DNA of 64,000 nt, taken from NCBI GenBank assembly GCA_029339195.1, contig JAPTJF010000176.1, forward strand, positions 51,681 to 115,680, in the 5' to 3' direction. This document shows positions 49,681 to 59,700 of this stretch, piece by piece (the stretch's first letter is position 1; each line of letters opens with the position of its first letter). This DNA comes from Micractinium sp. NFX-FRZ. Taxonomy: Eukaryota > Chlorophyta > Trebouxiophyceae > Chlorellales > Chlorellaceae. Made by a program: the position numbers and the translations under genes. The notes beneath the pieces were generated by a model, which did no database searches, was not told the DNA's origin, and was given only the letters and a program-made list of their open reading frames with translations.

Positions 49681-51520
49681 ATGGTTGGGGAGCAGGCGGC
49701 AGGGGAGAAGCACCAGCCGTGCCGGAGCGGCGGCGCCCTATCCCTCCGGCCCGGCGGGGCGGAGCAGGAGGTGAGAAGCTGCTTACTGATTGACAAGACA
49801 CACGCTTGCCCCAGCCGCTTGGCAGGCACCCCTAACATTCCATTTCTTGCTTTGTATTTAAACCGTGCGCCCAGCCTGGTGCCACGTTAAGAGCCTGCTG
49901 CTGTTGTGCTGCCACCCGCCGCCCCGCTCCGCAGGTGCCGCGCACGCTGCCCCAGGCGCTCGCCACCTTTGCCTCCCACCCCTCCACCCTCCTGATCCTC
50001 TGCGGCCTCTCAGCCCTGCTCTACCTGCGGGCACAGCAGCCGGTGCACCTGCTGGCGGATGCCGCCGTGGCGGCGGCCGTGGCGGCCGGCTGGTGCCTGC
50101 AGGTGCGCCCTGGGAGCTGCGGAGCTCGGAGGATGGCATGGCACGGCATGGCGTGGCACGGCTGCTGTGCATGCACCGGCGTCCTGGAAGTCCCGGCCCT
50201 GCTCTGCCTGCCTGCCTACCCAATGCTGACAACATGCTGCTTACCTGCACTGTGCACACGTGCGTGTGGTTGCTTACCTGCACTGTGCACACGTGCGTGT
50301 GGTGCGCTCCCCGGCCCACCCGGTGTCATGCAGGAGTGGGCGGTGCACGCGCTGCTGCTGCACTCCACATTTGACTGGGTGGGGCGGCGAATTCACTTGG
50401 GACACCACCAGCGGCCCTACTTTCATGTAAGAGACACCTGGCGACACGTGGCGACACATGTGGGCTTGTCTGAAAGTGGGAGAGGGGTGAAGGGCGCAAG
50501 TGGGTGCGTGGTACGCCCGCCCGCGCCCACAAGTGGGTGGGTGAGAGCGCCCAGTGCCGCCGCCCCGTTGCCCACCTTCGGGTGTGTGTAGGTGGTAACT
50601 GCACCAACCTCTGCCTCGTCTTCCCCTCGTCTGCTCACTGCCCTCTTTTTCCAGGTCTCAATTGACGACCCCCCCATTGTGCTGGCCTTCATGGCCGTGA
50701 GCACCTCTGCTTTCCACCTGGCCTTCCGCGGGTCTGAGCTGGCGCTGACCGCCAGCCTGGCGTACTTCTGCATGGGCCTGGCGTACGAGTGGACGCACTA
50801 CATTGCGCACACGCGCTACATCCCGCGCAGGTGAGGGTTTGGTAAGGGTTTAGGCTATGGGTACCGGCCAGGAGTTGAGCATGGCAGCACATGAGAGACA
50901 GCAACTGCGAGTTACCCGGTCGAGGTTACGGTTACAGGGCAGGCGGCGAGCCGAGCATGGCAGCAGCTGAGAGGCACAGCAACGTTGGCTGACCTGCTCC
51001 TGCGTCACCCTTTCCTCGGTACTGCAACCCATGCAGCGCGGCGGGAAAGCGCATCCGCATGCACCACATGCTGCACCACACGCGGAACGAAGCGCACTGG
51101 CTGGCGTTCATCGTGCCGCAGGTGGGCTCGAGGGGGCACGGGGCTGGGGGACTCCGGGGCATACCGGGGGGTGGGCTGTGATTGTCGCCAGGGTGCGTGC
51201 CGCCAAGTGCATACCTGAACATCACAATGTGGACTGGTCAAGTAACTCCTCACACTCATATGGTCATCTGTCCCCCACATTGAGTTCCCTGAAGCATGAA
51301 CAGCAGCACACGCCCCCTTGCATACATGCACGATGCACGCATACCTCTTTGGTGCCTACACGCACTGGGCGCCAAAAGAGCTGACGCACAGCAACCTCCG
51401 GCACGCTCACACCTGCAGGTGGACGCTCTGTTTGGGACAGCCCCCGACCCCACCACCGTGCGCATGAGCGACCTTGCAAGGGCTTCCCTCAAGTCGGCAC
51501 GGGGCGGCGGCGCCCCCTGA
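49681..51520 (+). CDS. Fatty acid hydroxylase superfamily membrane protein
   Basis: Six in-phase exons (49681-49770, 49935-50102, 50334-50426, 50655-50830, 51037-51121, 51419-51520) encode 237 residues. The di-iron histidine clusters of the sterol desaturase/fatty acid hydroxylase superfamily are all present: HALLLH (91-96), HLGHH (107-111), EWTHYIAH (162-169) and HHMLHH (185-190). Hydrophobic segments flank them (about residues 45-60, 68-84, 125-141 and 146-161), consistent with an ER or plastid-envelope membrane enzyme using O2 to hydroxylate or desaturate a lipid. The substrate cannot be decided. The chosen ATG gives a polar 30-residue N-terminus; an upstream in-frame start is possible. 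The short C-terminal tail after PQVDALFGTAPDP is unremarkable. Confidence 0.85.
50238..50303. repeat. 33-bp tandem duplication in intron 2 of hydroxylase-like gene
   Basis: The unit starting TGCTTACCTGCACTGTGCAC occurs at 50238-50270 and 50271-50303, with the second copy ending 30 bp before the exon 3 acceptor. Confidence 0.9.
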
Positions 51521-51895
51521 TCTGCCCGCTGTGCCCAGCCTGCTGCGCATGGCATGCACTGGAGCCCAGCTGAGCCTGGTCTGGCGTGGCTTGGCTGCTG
51601 AGGGGTGCGCTGGCTGCCACCCGAAGGCCACCTGCACGCAGGCTCTGACTATTGTGCATTGAACAGCCGGGCGGCTGGCTGGCAGCCTGAAGTCGCACCC
51701 TCTTTCACCCCCCGCCCCCCCGTCGTTGTTGTGTACCAGTCTTGCTGCTCACTGTTTGCAAGTTTTTTGCAATGCTGAGGTTCTTTTTATTCCTGATGTT
51801 TCTTTCATTCACGTGGAGCTGCCCCCGTGGCATTGCTCCTGCCCTGACCATCCTGCCATTGGTCTTGTGCATGCCTCTCCCTGCGCCTTTCTCGC

Positions 51896-52010
51896 ACCTG
51901 CGCCTGCCCCTGCCCTGCTCGGCACCTGCCCTTGCCCCTGCCATTCGCTTTTGCCCCTGCCCCCTGCCCCTGCCCCTGCCCCTGCCCCCTGCCCCTGCCG
52001 CGTCCCTGCG
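51896..52010. repeat. Imperfect (CCCCTG)n tract
   Basis: Irregular repeats of CCCCTG/CCCCTGCC on the plus strand, densest at 51948-52006. Probably a slippage-prone polypyrimidine tract in the 3' UTR of the hydroxylase-like gene. Confidence 0.85.
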
Positions 52011-52077
52011 TCTCACCCTTCCCCAGCACTTGCTCGTCATGTGGCTTAACTCAATCCTGCTGCTGTACGCATTGCAT

Positions 52078-52082
52078 TGTAA
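52078..52082 (+). terminator. Putative TGTAA polyadenylation signal of hydroxylase-like gene
   Basis: TGTAA lies 558 bp past the stop codon at 51520, after the C-rich tract. Confidence 0.35.
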
Positions 52083-52940
52083 GTGATATCCCATCAAACA
52101 CTGCTGCCAAGGCGCGTATCGTCACGTGGGCCAGCTGTGCCCGGCGCAGCTCAGGCACTGCCACACTGGCACCTGTGCATGCGCCGCTCACCACGTACCG
52201 CGCCCGCCAGCCTGGCAGGCAGTACCAGCTGACCCCGGTGCTATCAAACGCCTGCATGGGCGCACAGAAGGTTCCGGGTTCCATCCGACTGCCATCCCTC
52301 GTGCGACCACCACCAACGCAGCTGGCTGCTGCAGCGGCGGCAGGAACCGTACGCACTAGCCATGTATCTGGGCCCTTTCCTGCCTCCAAAGCCGCCGACA
52401 TTACTGGGGTGCCATGCTATGCTGGTGCTGTGCTGGTGGACAAGGGGCAGCACCAGCATGCGCTGTGCTGTGGCAACTTGGGGGCTTCGACAAAGGTCGG
52501 CGCTGGGGGCCCAGCCCGCCCACGCGCCGCCGGCAGCGCTGGCCTCAAGGCGCCAGGGCTGGCCTTGGCCATGAATGCACTGCCCGTTCCGACTGCCGCT
52601 ACTACTTGCCACGCATTATCAGTAATGGTTTTATTGATCAGTGCTATAGAGACGATCTTGGCGCACTGCTCGGGCTTCACAAGTGGACCTGTTCAGCAGC
52701 TGTTCAGGGCCTCACATCTGCCGAGTAAGGGTTGGCAGCTGCCACTTCAGCTGCCTTAGATGCGCGTCAAAGCTGCAGTGAAGTTGCGAGGTCTCACGCG
52801 GCGCCAGGCAGACTTAAAAGGCTTCCATCCAGGCACGGTGCGGCATTCGAAGAGCTCTCCCGTCAGCACTCTGCCCTCTAACCTAGCAGGCCGAAGTGCT
52901 CGCGCTTCCGGTGCTTGAAGGTCGCGGAGCTCTGCCGAAA

Positions 52941-53850
52941 ATGGCCCAATCTCGAAGCATTCGCCGGGGTGCAACCTCTCCGCTCCTCAAAGGAGGCCTG
53001 GCGCTGGTCGCGCTGGTGGTACTGCTGGCTCCTTCGGTGAGTTCGGTCTCCTCAGGATTTATATCGGGCGCCAGCACTCAGCACAGCACTGAGAAACGCT
53101 TTCCAGTTGCGCCAGACAGCCGCGGACGCGCGGCGCATGCCAGACCTGTGAAGTAATGCCTGTGTGGCCCACGGGGCCCGCGGCCGCCACTTGCCAGCTC
53201 AGCGCGCACATAGATTCTGTCTCTCGCTACCCTGTCACCCCTCCCCCTTCCTGGCACGCAGGCGCATGCCGGCGCGGTGTTCGAGATTCGCGAAGAAGTT
53301 ACTACAGACGCCAACAACTTTCGCTTCAACTTCGGTGCCCCTGCTGCGGTGAGCCTTCGCTGAACGCCGCCAGTGCCCTGCCTGCTCGTTTTTTTTCTGG
53401 CGCAGTGCGGTGGGCAGGCAGGGGGGGAAGGGAGGGGCGGGTTGGGGCAGAGCCAAGCAGGGCAGCTTCCCACCGATCCCACGACGCTCGCCTGTGCCCT
53501 GTGAGATTGTGGCCGGTCGGGTCGGTCTGCCGGGCAGGCGTGGGGGCGGGTGAGTCGGGGCAGCCCCACCTGGCAGGGTCCGTACCTGGGTACAATAACC
53601 TGCCTGCCTTACGAGCCTTCTAGACGCCATGTGCCCTACTCTGCCCGTCTCCCTGTGCAGAGCCAGACCAGTGCCTTCCCCGGCGCTGGCACCGTCCAGC
53701 GCAGCGGAGGAGTGGGCGCCGGCGCCTTCTTCAAGTCCAGCGCCATCCCCCTGGCCATCTTCACCCTCAACCGCTGTGCCGCGGTGGCACCTCACATCCA
53801 CCCCAACTCTGCCGAGACCCTGTTTGTGCTCAGCGGTGAGTCAGGAGCCG

Positions 53851-53898
<48 letters not shown>

Positions 53899-54224
53899 CC
53901 ACGCTGGTGGCCTGCCTGCCTGCCTGTCTGCCTGCCTCCCATGCTGGTGGCCTGCCTGCCTGCCTGTCTGCCTGCCTCCCATGCTGGTGGCCTGCCGGAC
54001 TGCCTGCCTTCTTGCTGTCGCGGTGCCGCCAACATCGCGGGGTGCTCAAAACAGCCCTGGCACCTGCATCAACACCAGCTGCATGCTGACTCCCTCCCTC
54101 ACTTGCTGCTACACTTTGCTGCGCCTGCCATGCCATGCTGCGCCATGCTGCGCCACGCTGTGCTGTCCTGGCACATGCCTCCACCAGACGTGAGGCACGG
54201 CAGACCTGTCACCGATGCCCCGCA

Positions 54225-54268
<44 letters not shown>

Positions 54269-55192
54269 CTCTACTTCTTCCTCACTGTGCCTGCCATGTT
54301 GTGCGTGCTGCTGCAGGCAAGATCCGCATCTACCAGTTCCGTGGCGAGGAGGACGGCACCAATGTCCGGGTCACAGACATCAGCGCCAACCAGGCTGGCT
54401 ACATCCAGCAGGGTGAGGCGGGGGCGCCGGCTGGGGCCCCAGTCAACAGAGGGTGCCTGGCCAAAGGCAGCCGCCGGCCTGAGTTGCCATCAGCGGTGTG
54501 GGGCCGCTGCCAGCGTGCCTGCACGATTGAACAGTGCCCTGCCCAGCCCGCTGTGGCACCATGGGCGAGCTGTGAGCCCTCAAGCTGTGCCCCTGGCCTG
54601 TAGACAGGTAGAGTGCGAGCCGATGTCAGCCTCAACCCTGCGGCAGCCCCCGGTGCTGCCATCCCATCCGCCTCCTGTTCACTCTCGCCCTGCCTGCGCA
54701 TGCCCGCAGGGGCGTATCACGCTGTGGAGAACATTTCTGGTGGCACCACCAAGTTCCTTCAGATCTTCGACCATCCGCAGGGCGGGTAAGGCCGGGGCCA
54801 GGGCCCGGGCTGGCAGGCAGGCAGGCAGGCAAAGCAGTAGAGAGGCTGCACAGTGCAGTATGCAGCTTCCCAGCCGTAGCGCTGGGCCACCAGACCGGCA
54901 CCTGTGCCCCGCCTGCCATTCCTTGCCCTCTCTGCGACACCCGCTCGGGAACCGCGCCACGTCAGCGGCACCCTCCACAGCTGACGCTTCCAGCTCCAAC
55001 CTTGCTGCGCCCCCGCGCTAACCCCCGCCCCCCATTCCCCATTTCCCCCGCCCTTGCAGTGCCGTGTTTGCCGCCCCCGCCCTGGTGGCCCTGCCCCGCA
55101 ACATCGTCAACTCCGCTTTCTCCAGCCCTGTGCTGGGGGCGGGGGTGACTGGGAAGGGCACCCTCATCAACGTTGCCGGCTGCTCCTGGTGA
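52941..55192 (+). CDS. Secreted germin-like cupin protein
   Basis: Six exons (52941-53036, 53262-53348, 53661-53835, 54317-54412, 54710-54785, 55060-55192) encode 220 residues, the usual germin-like length. A signal peptide is clear: basic start MAQSRSIRRG, hydrophobic GGLALVALVVLLAP, cleavage probably after SAHA (about residue 35). Germin box 1 is intact: H106-I-H108-x(4)-E113-x(6)-G120, supplying three manganese ligands. Box 2 gives the fourth ligand, H155-x(3)-N159 (YHAVEN), although the usual Pro before it is Ala and the spacing is shorter. Germin-like proteins are secreted beta-barrel Mn proteins with oxalate oxidase or superoxide dismutase activity in plants; the activity here is not predictable. 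Intron 3 carries a 40-bp minisatellite. Confidence 0.88.
53854..53990. repeat. CTGC tract and 40-bp minisatellite in cupin intron 3
   Basis: A (CCTG)n run is followed by two near-identical 40-bp units at 53911-53950 and 53951-53990, each ending in CTCCCATGCTGGTGG; a partial unit with one change precedes them (53891-53910). Confidence 0.93.
54226..54270. repeat. (CCTG)n microsatellite in cupin intron 3
   Basis: About eleven consecutive CCTG units lie in the same intron, roughly 45 bp before the exon 4 acceptor at 54316. Confidence 0.92.
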
Positions 55193-55659
55193 ACGAGCGT
55201 GCGTGCAGGCCGTGCCGGGCCTTGGAAGGGAAAGAAGAAGGAAGAGAGGACGCCCCTGGGCGTGCAAAAAGGCGTGGCTTGCCAGCCGAACTTTGGCTCA
55301 GACGGCCTGGATGCACGCCTTGCCAGCGGCCTGGGTGGCGGGGCGCTGCTTGCAGCTGCCCGCGCCGCTGTGCCCCGCACAGTTGCGCTCCCATTTTCCA
55401 CGCCTGGGCATGCTCATCTGTACAACAGATGCTCGACCGATGCGATTCATTATGGCGACCCACTGCATGTGCACTGTCGCAAAGTTCCTCCTAACTACCG
55501 TGAACGTCCCCATCCCATCCATCATCTCTGCCCCCGTGCCACGGGCGGGCGCCTCTGCTCCCTGTCAGTGCATCACCACCGCATCCACATTCATCGCTGG
55601 CACACCACAAGGCGGCTGACTTTGCACCGTTCTGCAACTTGTTCCCACCCTAACTCTGT

Positions 55660-55990
55660 GGCTGCCGTTGCCCCTGTTGTCTCGACCATTCCCCCCGCCC
55701 CGCGGCAGCTATGGCTGTTGTGCCTCTGGCTGGCCTCGCCGTCCCTGCCAACGTTTGATTGATTCCCTCCTTGCGAGGCAGGTGTGCTCTCGACCATCAA
55801 GCTCTGTCCCACCTCTGACTTGAGTCTTATGTTATGTAACCCATTATGGCTGCACAGCAGCCCAGATGAGGACAGGCATGGGGGGCCGCATGGCGAACTG
55901 CAGTGCAGGCGCTGGCGCAGGCGCTGGCGCTCAACTCCTGCTGTAGCTAGCTAGCACAGCGGGTGGCTACTAGCTGTAGTACAAGTGTTC
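55660..55990. repeat. Diverged direct repeat, copy 1
   Basis: Pairs with 56225-56590. The best-matched core runs from GCTGCACAGCAGC (about 55850) to GCGCTCAACTCCTGCT and the following AGCACAG-GGGTG block (about 55962). Weaker similarity extends upstream through TTGATTGATTCC (about 55756). Confidence 0.75.
55835..55839 (+). terminator. Putative TGTAA polyadenylation signal of cupin gene
   Basis: TGTAA lies 643 bp past the stop codon, inside copy 1 of the duplicated segment. Copy 2 has the corresponding TGTAA at 56442-56446. Confidence 0.4.
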
Positions 55991-56224
55991 TGCTTGCATG
56001 CAATCGTCCTCGTCCACTGCGGCGGCGGTGGTTGAGCTGCTGCTGAGTGCCCCGCTGCTGCCTGCCCCGCTACAGTTGCCCGTCTTGCATGCAATGCGCA
56101 TGCCCGACTGAGGGGGTTACTAGGCAGGCTGTTGCTTTCCCTGAGCACCTCCCGGCCCCGCTCCTACAGTGATGCACTGCAGTTATCACCGCAATTTTGG
56201 GCTGTGGCGGTTGTTGCCTTGTGG

Positions 56225-56590
56225 CGGTTGTTGCCCGTGCTGTCTTCATCACTGCTCCCCGCCCAACTCCATGTGCCTGCTGTAAACTGTTGTGCTTTTG
56301 CGCAGCACCAGTTCTAGTGGCATCATGCCACTAGACTACATAATGTGCCGTAGGGAAGCTTGCTGCCTCCTTGGATTGATTCCTTCATCGAGAGGCGCAC
56401 ACCTGCGCTCTTCACCCTTCTGCTGTTTGGGTCCAGATTCATGTAAGTATTCATGCTGCACAGCAGCGGAGGTGAGGAGGAGCCGAGGCAGGGGGGCGCA
56501 CGGCTGGCTGCAGTGCAGGCATGGGCGCCGGCGCTGGCGCTCAACTCCTGCTAGCACAGTGGGTGCTTGCAAGTGTATGCGTGCTAGCGC
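56225..56590. repeat. Diverged direct repeat, copy 2
   Basis: Second copy of the 55660-55990 segment, offset by roughly 600 bp. It shares TTGGATTGATTCCTTC, the TGTAA, GCTGCACAGCAGCGGAGGTG and GCGCTGGCGCTCAACTCCTG. It also contains an insertion with a perfect palindrome absent from copy 1. Confidence 0.75.
56314..56334. repeat. Perfect 21-bp palindrome
   Basis: CTAGTGGCAT and its reverse complement ATGCCACTAG are separated by a single C. This gives a 10-bp perfect inverted repeat. Confidence 0.95.
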
Positions 56591-56798
56591 ATGCGTAAAT
56601 CGAAGTCCCAGACATAGGAAAGACCTTCCAAGTATATTTTCGCAGCATCTGCCTCACAAGTAAACGAACCCACCCAGCTGCTCCTCACCACTCGGCGCTC
56701 ACAGCGGCGCCGGCGCTTGTGACTGTGCGGTCAATCACTTTGCTGGACCTCTCGGCCTCCTTCAGTTTGTCATATCCTTGTTATTCGTGTGGAGCAAT

Positions 56799-59700
56799 AT
56801 GACGCAGTCCGAGGACCCTCAGGAGCGGCTGGCAGCGGCCCACCGAGAGTTTGGCGAGTGGGGTGGCGTGAACGCGAGCACGGAGATCAGCACGACATTT
56901 ACTGGTGTGTGGGTCGACTGTTGATCAGAAGTGCTTGCTCGCCGAGGACCCCGAGCGCCTCGTCGTTGTTAGGCAGGGCGCGCGCTGTCGGCAGCCCTCG
57001 GGCGCTCCGCGGAGGCCCCGCCCGTGCCTGCAAGCTCTGCAATGGCGTGGGTCGCTGCATTCCGGAGGCCCCCGCCAATCCTCTAGGCAGCCTTCTGTCT
57101 CTGGCGCTGGTGCCGCCGCCACCGCCGCTCGCCACCTTGCGTGCCCCGCAACCATGCGCCCATTTGTGCCGTGCTGCAGTCCTCCATGCCGACACGCTGC
57201 CCGCAATCTTCAACGGCACCCTCGACCCCACGCACGGCGGCTGCTACCTGTGAGCACACCCGCACTGGCTGTGCAGCGGCGCTGTCGCCCACAGACCCTA
57301 AGCCGCCCTCCCCAGCCCAGCACAATTTGCCTGCACCCTGACCTGCCCCTCTGTATCCCCTCCCTGATGTATTCCCGACACAACCCTGCCCTCCCCGCAG
57401 CTACGGCCGCTCCCTCAACCCCACCGTGCGCCACCTAGGCCGCCAGCTGGCAGCGCTGGAAGGCGGGGAGGCTGCCTACTGCTGCGCCTCGGGCATGGCA
57501 GCCATCTCCGCCACCCTGCTGGCGCTGTGCAACACAGGCGACCACATCCTGTGCAGCAATGCCGTCTACGGCGGCACTTTTGCACTGCTGAAGGTATTGA
57601 CTGGCCCACATGCGTGCTTGCCAGCCCGCCTGCCTGCCTGCCTGCCTGCCTGCCCGCCTCCCTGCCTCCCTGCCTGTTGCCTGCCCGCCTGCCTGTCTGA
57701 GCCTTCAGGGTCCCTGGCGCTACTCCCAGAAGACCACTGGTACACTGCACGTGCATCACACTTGTGTCGCGCTCCTTGTGCACCCAATACGAGCTCTTGT
57801 TTCCTGTCAAGTGTGCCTTCCCCCCCGTCTCCTCTCCTCTCCCCCCCCTCTCCCCAGGACTTCTTCCCAGCCAAGTGCGGCATCAGCACAACATTTGTGC
57901 CCATTGATGACCTGGCAGCGGTGGAAGCAGCCCTCACCGAGCGGTGAGTGTGTCGTATGGCTGGGATGCGTGACGCATTGCTGGGGTGTGGGACAGCAGT
58001 GGTGCGGTGGCTGGCAGCAGTGCAGAGGATCGGAGCGGGCGGCTGGGATGGTGCAGGGGCGGCTGGGATGGTGCAGTGCGGAGGCATCTCGGAGCGGCGG
58101 GTTTTGCCCAGGACCCGCCCAGCACACGTAGCGCCCTGGCCCACCCGACTTGCTGCACTGCCTCTCCTTTGCACTCTCCTTGCTGCACTGCCTCTCCTTT
58201 GCACTCTCCTTGCTGCTCCTCCTCGGTTTCGGACCCCTTCTTCTCCTGCCTCTTTGAGCCCTGCCGGCTTCGCGACCCTGAAAAGGTATGGCAATGGTGT
58301 TGCTGAGGACGAGGAGAAGTATGCCTGCGCTCTGCCCTTTGCAGGACGCGTGTGATCTACACAGAGACGCTGTCCAATCCCACACTGGTGGTCGCCGACA
58401 TCCCGCGCCTCGCTGAGCTGGCACACGCCAAGGTGGGCCCAGCTGGCATGCGCGACACGTGCCCAGCTGGCACACGCCGGGGAAGGCTGAGCTGCGGCGC
58501 CCTCCCCTGCCTTGTGCTGGCGCTACTGGCACCAGGATGCTGTGGCGTGTGTGTGTGTGGAGCAGGTGCGCCCGCGTTAGCCCGCCTCTCCTGTCTCTGC
58601 CCTGGACAGTCCAAAGGCCACCTGCCCCCAACGCCCCGCAATCAACCCATGCCTCATTCCCCTGCAGGGCATCAAGCTGGTGTGCGACAACACATTCTGC
58701 CCCCTGATCCTGTCCCCCATCAGGCGAGCAGCGCTCGGGGGCTATGCCCGTATCCCATGGGGGGTGTGCCCGCATCCCATGGGGGGTTATACGCATGCCT
58801 CGCACAATCAGAGGGGAGCACTGGGCTACGGGGGTGCGGCATTGGGGCTTCCACCAGAGCAGCTGCGGGCAGCTGCTTGTTCCTCCAGCTGCCCCGATGC
58901 CTCCTCTTTCCGCCGGTGGCTGGCTACAAGAAGTGCTCTCTTGCCCCATCCGGCTGGCCCTCCTCCCGCAGGCTGGGTGCTGACGTGGTGGTGCACTCCC
59001 TCACCAAGTTCATCAGCGGAGCCTCGGGTGAGGGCAGCGGCAGCCTTGTGGCGGCACGTGACACAGCATGCGGCAGCGTGTGACACAGCATGTGCCAGCG
59101 TGCGACACGGCATGTGGGAGCATGTGGCATGCCAACACAATGCCACCCTTGCGCAGGCCTCGCAGCTCCGGCTCCCTCTCCGTCCCTCTTGCCTGCCACT
59201 GGCCCAATCACAGTTCATTCTCCCCCGCCTGTCGCTGACTCTCGAACTGACACCACGCTCTGCCTTCCACTTACTCCCGCAGACATCATTGCGGGCGCGG
59301 TGGTGGCTCGCAACGGAGACTTCATCTCAAGCCTCATGGACCTGCACACCGGGCCCCTCATGCTGCTGGGTGCGCTGTGCTGTGCTGTGCTGTGCTGCGC
59401 TGACCTGACCTGGCCAGTTTGCGCGCTCATTGTGCGTGCTGGGCCACTTGGTGCTGCCGGGCATGCTGCTGCGTGCACTGGGCAGGCCTGATGTCAAGAG
59501 CCGACAATGCTGGCACCCAAAGGCTGCCGGCGAGTTGCGGCTGCTCATGCCCCACCCGGCTGTGCTGAGCCTGTATCACATGCCCTCCCACCTTCCTGCC
59601 CCCCCTGGCAGGCCCCACCATGGACCCAAAAGTGGCCAGCGAGCTGTCGCTGCGCATCCCCCACCTGGCGCTGCGCATGCGCGAGCACAGCGCACGCGCG

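Larger units (their letters stand above)
51521..52940. other. Intergenic region with C-rich tract
   Basis: Includes the hydroxylase-like gene 3' UTR, a CCCCTG repeat tract, a TGTAA at 52078-52082 and the cupin gene's 5' flank. Two minus-strand frames (52051-52401 and 52417-52680) are open but show no domain or credible splice partners, so they are not called. Confidence 0.45.
55193..56798. other. Intergenic region with duplicated segment
   Basis: About 1.6 kb between the cupin and the gamma-lyase-like gene. It contains two diverged copies of a segment of about 330 bp, a perfect short palindrome, several TGTAA motifs, and the presumed promoter of the downstream gene (56600-56798). No gene is supported. 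Confidence 0.55.

Noticed and set aside
52051..52680. Possible minus-strand gene between the hydroxylase-like and cupin genes
   Set aside because: Two adjacent open frames have ordinary composition but no recognised domain, no in-phase splice pair, and lie where UTR and promoter are expected.
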